The notes below the pieces were generated by a model, which made no database searches, was not told where the DNA came from, and saw only the letters and a program-made list of their open reading frames with translations. Made by a program: the position numbers and the translations under genes. Positions 1 to 6,048 of a DNA stretch of 8,696 nucleotides are shown piece after piece. Numbering within the stretch: position 1 is the stretch's first letter; the number at the start of each line of letters is the position of its first letter. Origin of the DNA: an uncultured Bacteroidia bacterium (GTDB lineage Bacteria; Bacteroidota; Bacteroidia; Bacteroidales; UBA932); the NCBI GenBank assembly GCA_902796455.1, contig CADBPH010000347.1, positions 1-8,696 of the forward strand, read 5' to 3'.

Positions 1-779
1 CCGATGGCGCTGTGCGCCGTCCAGTTGGCACTGGCGCTGTATAAGATCCAGACATGGTCCGATTCCGGCGGGGCGAAAAAGAAAGGTGCCTCATTCACGA
101 AAACAGGATACCGGGTGTACGATTTCCCGTCTTGCTGGATCCATTGCCGTTCCCATTCCAGGTCCGGGGAACTGATCAGCACCCGTTCTGAAGCCAGGGT
201 GCAGGGATCGGCGAGGCGGGCGATATACAGACGCTGCGTTTCCATGAATTCCCGCCGGCGCTCCCATCCGGACCAGAGCAGGTACAATTCCCCCTTGTAT
301 TCGAAGGCATACGGATAGGTGGCCCAGTTGTCGTCCGGGTCGGTGACGATTTTCCCCAGAATCGAGAAATGGCCCGTCATGGGATCCGGGTCCGGACACG
401 ATAAGACCCAGATATGGTGGTTGTCGGTATTGCCGTCATCGGAGCTCAGGTAGATATACCACGTTCCGCGCAGGCGGACCAACTGGGGGTGCCAGATATT
501 GTTGATTCCTTTCTGCTTGAGCCGGTCCATGGCGACAACCCGTTTCTCGTAATCGAACTCGGGCGGAGTGGCGGCGCAGCACAGGAGCAGTTGTTCTCCG
601 TTGGAGAAAGGGAGGTAATATTTCCCATCCTGAAAGTAAACTGCCGTGTTGCCGGTAAAGCGGTAAACCGGATTGGTGAAACGTACCGCAGGGTATGACG
701 GGTTCTGTTGCCGGGTTGGCCGGCAACCCGTACACAGGACCAGTGTCAGCAGGAACAGGTGTCTCAAGATGTGTCTCAC
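1..779 (-). CDS. GH43-like surface/periplasmic lipoprotein, 3'-truncated by window edge
   Basis: Partial gene: 259 codons are visible, read leftwards, and it runs off position 1. Read from GTG 779-777, the N-terminus (MRHILRHLFLLTLVLCTGC) is a lipoprotein signal with a candidate lipidated Cys19. No in-frame ATG precedes the domain and an in-frame TAA lies upstream; TTG 767-765 is an alternative start that keeps the signal. The rest resembles a five-bladed GH43 propeller (arabinofuranosidase/xylosidase type): QDGKYY (about residues 50-55), IWHPQL, WYIYLSSDDGNTDNH, DPMTGHF, GELYLLWSGWE, ERVLIS, VNEAP and WILYSAS, in family order. GH43 enzymes normally use an Asp base, an Asp pKa modulator and a Glu acid. 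By eye these positions are Asn44, Tyr155 and Glu230, so two acidic residues appear replaced at normal spacing (111 and 75 residues). It may be a glycan-binding pseudo-enzyme. It is divergent from the susCD operon, which supports a role in the same PUL. Fold assignment is fairly sure; activity and substrate are unknown. Confidence 0.85.
   Translation of the reverse strand, partial: MRHILRHLFLLTLVLCTGCRPTRQQNPSYPAVRFTNPVYRFTGNTAVYFQDGKYYLPFSNGEQLLLCCAATPPEFDYEKRVVAMDRLKQKGINNIWHPQLVRLRGTWYIYLSSDDGNTDNHHIWVLSCPDPDPMTGHFSILGKIVTDPDDNWATYPYAFEYKGELYLLWSGWERRREFMETQRLYIARLADPCTLASERVLISSPDLEWERQWIQQDGKSYTRYPVFVNEAPFFFAPPESDHVWILYSASANWTAHSAI
707..730. repeat. two overlapping, mutually exclusive GC-rich hairpins early in the GH43-like gene
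   Basis: On the plus strand GTTGCCGG (707-714) and CCGGCAAC (720-727) form a perfect 8-bp stem with a 5-nt loop. CGGGTTG (712-718) and CAACCCG (724-730) form an alternative perfect 7-bp stem, also with a 5-nt loop. They share bases, so only one can form at a time. They fall in codons about 17-25 of the minus-strand gene, at the lipidation cysteine. No U-tract follows on either strand, so neither is an intrinsic terminator. Function, if any, is unknown. Confidence 0.4.
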
Positions 780-784
780 GGGGA

Positions 785-792
785 CAAAAGTA
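785..792 (-). promoter_or_regulatory. candidate -7 promoter box for the GH43-like gene
   Basis: On the minus strand TACTTTTG fits TAnnTTTG exactly. It ends only five bases before the GTG at 779, so the transcript would begin at or just inside the presumed start codon. That implies either a leaderless mRNA, translation from TTG 767-765, or that the real promoter is elsewhere; near-matches with altered spacing occur 10-20 nt further upstream. No proper -33 TTTG was seen. Confidence 0.3.
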
Positions 793-860
793 GTCAAAAA
801 ATAATCAAAATACGCCGCAATTTGGTCGAATTATTAATCGGTAGAGGGCTTGAATCGTTT

Positions 861-873
861 AAAAATTATTTTT
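861..873. repeat. small palindrome overlapping the susC -7 box
   Basis: AAAAAT and ATTTTT are perfect 6-bp inverted arms around a single T. The right arm covers most of the candidate -7 box (867-874). It could be an operator, or simply chance in an A/T tract. Confidence 0.25.
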
Positions 874-874
874 G
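867..874 (+). promoter_or_regulatory. candidate Bacteroidota -7 promoter box for the susC-susD-susC operon
   Basis: TATTTTTG matches the Bacteroidota primary-sigma -7 consensus TAnnTTTG exactly and sits 20 nt before the ATG at 895. Transcription would start near 881, giving a leader of only about 14 nt. I found no TTTG -33 element at the usual 19-21 nt spacing, so an activator may be needed, as is common for PUL operons. The region is AT-rich, which raises the chance of a coincidental match. Confidence 0.45.
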
Positions 875-878
875 TGAC

Positions 879-892
879 ATAAAATGTTTTAT
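879..892. repeat. palindrome in the susC leader
   Basis: ATAAAA and TTTTAT are perfect 6-bp arms around TG, lying between the predicted transcription start and the ATG at 895. The position suits a repressor/activator site or a weak hairpin near the start codon. The low complexity makes coincidence plausible. Confidence 0.25.
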
Positions 893-894
893 CC

Positions 895-3800
895 ATGATT
901 ATGAAACACTTTCAGTCAGTACACAGCGCCGCGTACCTCCTGGCCGCCTGCCTGCTGTCTGTGGTCTGTCTGTTCCCGGCATGGGGGCAGTCCGGGCCGC
1001 GGAAAGTGCAGGGCCGGATCCTGGATGCAGCAAGCGGAGAGCCTGTGATCGGAGCGTACGTGTCTCTCGGAGGATCTGACAAGGGGGGAGCCATTGCAGA
1101 TTTGAATGGCGCCTTCACGCTGAACATTCCGGCCTCGACACCGGATGACGCCGTCCTGGTAGCCGTCAACCTGGGCTACTCCGACGTGCGGATTTCGGTT
1201 TCCGATTTCCTGAAATCAGGCGTGATCCTGATGGAGGTCCAGGCGGAAGTCCTCGAGGATGTCGTCATCGTCGGTTATGGCGTGCAGAAGAAGACTTCCT
1301 CCGTCGGATCCATCACCCAGACCAGCGGCACGGAACTGCTCAAGACCGGTAACCTGAACTCAGTATCCGAAGCACTCCAGGGTAAATTGAACGGTGTGGT
1401 GGCCTTCAACACGACGGGCCAGCCCGGCAGCAATGCGGCATCGATCTATATCCGGGGCAAGAGTTCCTGGCAGAATACGGATCCGCTGATCCTCGTGGAC
1501 GGTATCGAACGGAACATGAACGATGTCGATTTCAACGAAATCGAATCGATTTCCGTCCTGAAAGATGCATCGGCCACGGCGGTTTACGGTGTCCGGGGCG
1601 GTAACGGCGTCATCCTGCTGACGACCCGCCGGGGAACTTCGGACAAACCGACGGTCAGCTTCAATGCGAATGTGGGTCTGAAGAGTCCGACGGCCAAGGC
1701 GGACTGGGCGGACTATATCACCTCGATGAAGATGTACAACGAGGCGATGGCCAATGAGAAGAACTGGAACTCATTGATCCCGCAGTCCACCTTCGATGCC
1801 TGGCAGGCGGCGTTCGATTCCGGGAATTACGGCCCTTACAATGATTATTTCCCCCAGGTCAACTGGAACAAGGAGATTCTCAAGACCGGCATTTCTTCGC
1901 AGTATAACGTCAATATCAATGGCAAATCCGCTTTCATGAAGTATTTCGCATCGGTCGGATACCAGCATGACGGCAGCATTTTCAATATCGGCAAGGCGGA
2001 GGGATATGACCCCCGGGCTTACTACGACCGGTTGAACTGGCGGGCGAATTTCGACTTCAACCTGACCCCTACGACCACGTTCTCCGTGAATGTGGCGGGC
2101 AGCATGGGATACCGGAACCAGCAGTTCTATACGGATGTTTACGCCAAATTGACCCTGGCTCCCCTGAACTCGTTCCCGATCAAGTGGTCGGACGGATACT
2201 GGGGAGACGGGACGGATCAGGGTGCCAACCCGATTGCCGATATCTCTGCCGGCGGTCAGATCCGGTTCAAGACCTTCACCGGCTGGTACGACGCCAAGCT
2301 GGTCCAGAAGCTGGATTTCATCACGGAAGGACTTCGGGCCCATGCCCAGATTTCCTATAACTCCTCTTCCACGAACCGGGACCGTATCCGCAACGGCGGT
2401 ATTTTCGGCGGCAGCGATTTCACGCAGATGAATGCCTTCCCGCGGGAATACCGGGTTATCGACTATTCGACGCCGCTGTACGACGAGGCGGGTAACCTAT
2501 ATTATAACAGCTCCCTGGTCGGATTCCACGGAAACCGGTATTACATTACCCCTTCCGGCGTCGATTTCGACACGACGACCGCCTTGGGCCGGAAGCTGTA
2601 TTATGAATTCGGCCTGAATTACGCCCGGACATTCGGCGGTCATGAGATTACGGCCATGGCCCTGATGAACCGCCAGATTACGGATACCTATGATTCCGGA
2701 GGCAACGTATTCAACTTCCCGTCCTACCGTGAGGACTGGGTTGGCCGTCTGACGTATAACTGGAAAGAGCGGTACCTGTTCGAGGCGAATGTCTCTTACA
2801 CCGGCAGCGAGAAGTTCGCTCCCGGCATGCGCTTCGGTCTCTTCCCCTCCTTCTCCGTGGGCTGGCGTGTGACCGAGGAGCCGTGGATGCAGGGCGCAAA
2901 GGATGTCCTGTCCAACCTCAAGCTGCGTTATTCGTGGGGCAAGGTCGGTACGGATGCCGGCGCCCAGCGTTTCCAGTACATCCAGCTCTATACCCAGAAC
3001 GGTACGGTCAACTTCGGAAAGGACGAGAATACGGCCTTCGGACCGCGTTACCTCGAAGGCACGATCGCCAATGCCAATGCGACATGGGAAACTTCCACCA
3101 AGCAGAACCTCGGTATTGAACTGGGGCTTTTCCGGAAGCTGAAAGTCGAGCTGGACCTCTTCGATGAGAAACGGGAAGGCATCCTGCTGACGCCGAGGAC
3201 AACCGCCCGCTGGGTGGGTGCCTCCTTCGCAGCCGCCAACCTGGGTAAGACCAAGAACCATGGTATTGACCTGGAAGTGTCCTGGAATGACAGGATCGGC
3301 GCGGACTTCCATTATTTCGTGAATTTCGGCTTCTCGACCAGCGAAAACCGGAGTGTCTTCCGCGACGATCCCAATAACTTCCTGGATTACCAGCGGGATG
3401 CCGGCAAGCCAATCAACTGGCAGACACGGTACATGGCCATCGGCAACTACGGCTCCATTGACGATATCTACAATGCCGCCCAGCTCGGATTTGCCGCAGC
3501 CGGCCAGATCATCCCCGGAGACTTGACGTATATCGACTTCAACAGCGACGGTGTCGTCAACAGCAACGATGTCGTGATCACCGAGCACCTGAACTACCCG
3601 CTCACGACCTACTCCCTCACCTTCGGGTTTGATGTGAAGCAGTTCTCCTTCAGCGCCATGTTCTACTCACCGCAAGGGGTCTGGAAAAACTACATCAATT
3701 CCTACCTGTGGGATTTCCCGGGCGGTTACGTGAAGGCCCAGCCGCAGACGCTCGACCGCTGGACGCCGGAGACGGCCAATGACGCGGGTGTGATCCGTCC

Positions 3801-4101
3801 GGCCGTCCACATGGCGAACAATGCCCAGAACAACTCGACCAACACGTACCGGTTCGGGGATTATTCTTATCTCCGCCTGAAGAATGTCGAGATGTCCTAT
3901 ACGCTTCCCAAACGGTGGCAGAAAGCCGTCAGCATGACCAATTGCCAGGTTTATGCGTCGGGAAACAACCTGCTGACCTGGTGGAAAGGCGACAAACGGG
4001 TGGACCCGGAAACGACGAACAGCGACGGTACCATCAGTGAAAATGCCAATATTTATCCGATCGTCCGGACATATACATTCGGGGTCCGTTTCTCCTTCTA
4101 A
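895..4101 (+). CDS. SusC/RagA-family TonB-dependent outer-membrane glycan transporter
   Basis: A complete 1068-residue protein, a normal SusC length. It would import SusD-captured oligosaccharides across the outer membrane using TonB energy. Residues 1-31 form a signal peptide, probably cut after AWG31 leaving Gln32. A carboxypeptidase-regulatory-like beta-sandwich follows (about 38-115). Next come the Ton-box-like LEDVVIVGYG (120-129), a plug (about 130-247) ending in the SusC signature DASATAVYGVRGGNGVILL (from 224) and TTRRG, and then a 22-strand-type barrel to the C-terminal TFGVRFSF, whose final Phe is typical of outer-membrane barrels. GDLTYIDFNSDGVVNSND (875-892) is the conserved acidic loop of the family. 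There is no STN domain, so anti-sigma signalling is not indicated. ATG 895 and ATG 901 are both possible starts (MIMKHF or MKHF); both keep the signal peptide. It is the first gene of an apparent operon with the SusD gene 12 nt downstream. Substrate is unknown. Confidence 0.96.
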   Translation: MIMKHFQSVHSAAYLLAACLLSVVCLFPAWGQSGPRKVQGRILDAASGEPVIGAYVSLGGSDKGGAIADLNGAFTLNIPASTPDDAVLVAVNLGYSDVRISVSDFLKSGVILMEVQAEVLEDVVIVGYGVQKKTSSVGSITQTSGTELLKTGNLNSVSEALQGKLNGVVAFNTTGQPGSNAASIYIRGKSSWQNTDPLILVDGIERNMNDVDFNEIESISVLKDASATAVYGVRGGNGVILLTTRRGTSDKPTVSFNANVGLKSPTAKADWADYITSMKMYNEAMANEKNWNSLIPQSTFDAWQAAFDSGNYGPYNDYFPQVNWNKEILKTGISSQYNVNINGKSAFMKYFASVGYQHDGSIFNIGKAEGYDPRAYYDRLNWRANFDFNLTPTTTFSVNVAGSMGYRNQQFYTDVYAKLTLAPLNSFPIKWSDGYWGDGTDQGANPIADISAGGQIRFKTFTGWYDAKLVQKLDFITEGLRAHAQISYNSSSTNRDRIRNGGIFGGSDFTQMNAFPREYRVIDYSTPLYDEAGNLYYNSSLVGFHGNRYYITPSGVDFDTTTALGRKLYYEFGLNYARTFGGHEITAMALMNRQITDTYDSGGNVFNFPSYREDWVGRLTYNWKERYLFEANVSYTGSEKFAPGMRFGLFPSFSVGWRVTEEPWMQGAKDVLSNLKLRYSWGKVGTDAGAQRFQYIQLYTQNGTVNFGKDENTAFGPRYLEGTIANANATWETSTKQNLGIELGLFRKLKVELDLFDEKREGILLTPRTTARWVGASFAAANLGKTKNHGIDLEVSWNDRIGADFHYFVNFGFSTSENRSVFRDDPNNFLDYQRDAGKPINWQTRYMAIGNYGSIDDIYNAAQLGFAAAGQIIPGDLTYIDFNSDGVVNSNDVVITEHLNYPLTTYSLTFGFDVKQFSFSAMFYSPQGVWKNYINSYLWDFPGGYVKAQPQTLDRWTPETANDAGVIRPAVHMANNAQNNSTNTYRFGDYSYLRLKNVEMSYTLPKRWQKAVSMTNCQVYASGNNLLTWWKGDKRVDPETTNSDGTISENANIYPIVRTYTFGVRFSF

Positions 4102-4113
4102 TGCCTATTCGTC

Positions 4114-6033
4114 ATGAGAAAGAATCTATTATACATTATATGGTTGCTGGGTAGCCTGATGGTTTTGCCCGGCTGTGAGAAATTCCTGGACAAATCGCCT
4201 GACCTGGGATTGGACGAAAGCGCCATTTACCAGAATTACGAGTCGATCCGGGGGGCGCTGGACGAGTGCTATCCGCTGCTGGAACGTTGGAACATGCAGT
4301 ACGGAGCCAACCTGTCACGCAATACGAATCCGATGTCCAATACGGATGAAGTCGGATTCAGCATGTCCACCAACAACTGGATTGCCAATAACTTCAATCT
4401 GGGGAACTGGTATTTTGCCACCCGCACGGGCAACTGGGAAATCGGGGTGGACGCCGGAACGGTCGCCAACAATGCATACAAGGCCATCCGGATTGCCAAC
4501 CGGATCATTGCCAATATCGACCAGGTGGCCATTATCACGGATGAGCAGAAAAACGAGATCCTCGGGCAGGCCCATTTCTACCGCGCCTGGTTCTATTACA
4601 ACCTGATTACCCGCTTCGGCGGCATGCCCCTGCTGGACAAAGTCTATGCGGCCGGCGAGGACAATGTCCCCCGGGTGACCTACCGCGAGTCCCATGAATG
4701 GATGATGCAGGACCTGGAAAAGGCGATCGAGTTGCTGCCGACCCTGTGGGATGACAAGAATTATTCCCGTCCGGACAAGGCTGCAGCTTATGGCGTCCGT
4801 GCCCAGGCCCTCCTGTATGCGGCGAGCCCGCTCTTCCAGAACGACCTGGAAACCACTGTCAAGAAGGAATATGACAAGGAGCTGTGCCTGGAAGCGGCCA
4901 AGGCTGCCCAGGAATGCCTCCAGTTCATCCAGAACAATGAAACGGGCCGGCATTTCACGCAGGCGCAGGGTGACATGGACGTGTACCGCGGAATCTTCGT
5001 CCTGCCGACGACAACCTTCTGCCACGAAGAATACCTGTGGTGGGATCGCCGCAAGATGACGGATGACGAGCAGGCCAATACGATCCGTTCCATGTGGCAG
5101 TGGATCGACTGGGACAAGAATACGGGTCCGGATGCGCAATCTTTCGGATTCCCGATGACGGGAATCGTCAAGCTTTATGAGCGGAAGGGCGATGACGGGA
5201 TTTATTATCCCATCACGGACCCCCGCTCGGGCTATGTCGGAGTGGATGCCGACGGGAAGAACGGTCCCTGGTCCGACATGCAGAACCGGGATCCGCGCTT
5301 TTATGCCAACATATTGCTCCCTGGCCAGCGCTGGGGGGACAAGGATGGATCTCCGTATTATGTCACTTCATGGGAGAATGGTGCGGCCTATACCCGTGTC
5401 AAGACCGGGAGCTATACGGCGAGCCGCCAGTTCTCCGGATGGCTCTGCTGTAAGTATTCCTGGCCGGAAGCCAGCCATTTCTATACGACGGCGCATGACA
5501 ATTCCGGGTATAACATGTACAGGATCAAGAGTTTCTATATCCGCGTGACGGAGATGTACCTGGATTATGCCGAGGCGCTGTTCGAGGCGACGGGCGATGC
5601 CCTGTCCAAACCGTCCGGTTTCTCCATGACGCCCGCGGAGGCGTTGAATATCGTCCGTGCCCGTGTCGGTGTCACCCCGATTGCGCCGGAGTATACGACT
5701 CCTTCTACCTTCCGGGAAACATATCGCCGGGAGCGGGAAGTGGAACTGATGTTTGAGCGTCACCGGTGGGAAGACCTTCGCCGCTGGATGATCCTGGATC
5801 AGGTTTTCCCGTCGGACACGCCGCTGGTCAACACCATCTGGACCTGCAACCAGGGTGCGAATGCAGACCCGACGAAATACAATGACGGGAAAGACTTGAC
5901 ATTCACCTACCGGGAAGAGCGCAATACGGTGGAAACCCGTGTTTTCGGTTCTTCCATGAAGTACTACCTCTATCCTTTCCCCGGGGCGGAGATCGGATCT
6001 CTCAGTAATTTGAAACAAAACCCGGGATGGTAA
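4114..6033 (+). CDS. SusD/RagB-family glycan-binding surface lipoprotein
   Basis: A complete 639-residue protein, somewhat longer than many SusD homologues. SusD proteins are helical TPR-containing lipoproteins that cap the SusC barrel on the cell surface and bind the incoming glycan. The N-terminus has a short hydrophobic signal ending in LMVLPGC, so Cys21 is the lipidated residue, followed by the typical EKFLDKSP. Family landmarks appear in order: the TPR-like GQAHFYRAWFYYNLITRFGG (151-170) with MPLL; DKAAAYGVRAQALLYA (221-236); IRVTEMYLDYAEAL (476-489); RREREVELMFERHRWEDLRR (538-557); and the C-terminal YLYPFPGAEI with NLKQNPGW. It begins 12 nt after the upstream susC-like gene and ends 15 nt before a second susC-like gene, so all three are probably co-transcribed. 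It should pair with the upstream SusC; whether it also serves the downstream one cannot be told. Many aromatic residues fit carbohydrate binding, but no specific ligand site can be assigned by eye. Confidence 0.96.
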   Translation: MRKNLLYIIWLLGSLMVLPGCEKFLDKSPDLGLDESAIYQNYESIRGALDECYPLLERWNMQYGANLSRNTNPMSNTDEVGFSMSTNNWIANNFNLGNWYFATRTGNWEIGVDAGTVANNAYKAIRIANRIIANIDQVAIITDEQKNEILGQAHFYRAWFYYNLITRFGGMPLLDKVYAAGEDNVPRVTYRESHEWMMQDLEKAIELLPTLWDDKNYSRPDKAAAYGVRAQALLYAASPLFQNDLETTVKKEYDKELCLEAAKAAQECLQFIQNNETGRHFTQAQGDMDVYRGIFVLPTTTFCHEEYLWWDRRKMTDDEQANTIRSMWQWIDWDKNTGPDAQSFGFPMTGIVKLYERKGDDGIYYPITDPRSGYVGVDADGKNGPWSDMQNRDPRFYANILLPGQRWGDKDGSPYYVTSWENGAAYTRVKTGSYTASRQFSGWLCCKYSWPEASHFYTTAHDNSGYNMYRIKSFYIRVTEMYLDYAEALFEATGDALSKPSGFSMTPAEALNIVRARVGVTPIAPEYTTPSTFRETYRREREVELMFERHRWEDLRRWMILDQVFPSDTPLVNTIWTCNQGANADPTKYNDGKDLTFTYREERNTVETRVFGSSMKYYLYPFPGAEIGSLSNLKQNPGW

Positions 6034-6048
6034 TAGAACGAGATAGCC

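Noticed and set aside
4..1079. Three plus-strand frames (4-318, 414-698, 708-1079) suggesting small genes at the left edge
   Set aside because: The minus-strand GH43-like frame is continuous across 1-779 with recognisable motifs. The third plus-strand frame also crosses the divergent promoter region and runs into the susC 5' end.
895..1260. N-terminal extension that might be an STN signalling domain
   Set aside because: The signal peptide is followed directly by the carboxypeptidase-regulatory-like domain in both transporters, leaving no room for an STN domain.
3517..3570. Acidic DFNSDGVVNSND stretch resembling a dockerin or EF-hand repeat
   Set aside because: An acidic loop of this kind at this place is typical of SusC-family barrels, and the second SusC-like protein carries the equivalent (DVTADGMVDDRD). 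It occurs once per protein, not as the paired repeats of a dockerin.
2497..3588. A 363-codon open frame on the minus strand opposite the first SusC barrel
   Set aside because: It is antisense to conserved barrel codons with no recognisable motif or plausible start context; a codon-bias shadow.
4101..4113. ATG at 4101 overlapping the susC stop (TAATG) as a possible SusD start
   Set aside because: It is out of frame with SusD. The ATG at 4114 directly gives a proper lipoprotein signal ending in LPGC.
4315..5139. A 274-codon minus-strand frame opposite the SusD gene
   Set aside because: The SusD frame here contains the conserved TPR segments, while the antisense product has no family features.
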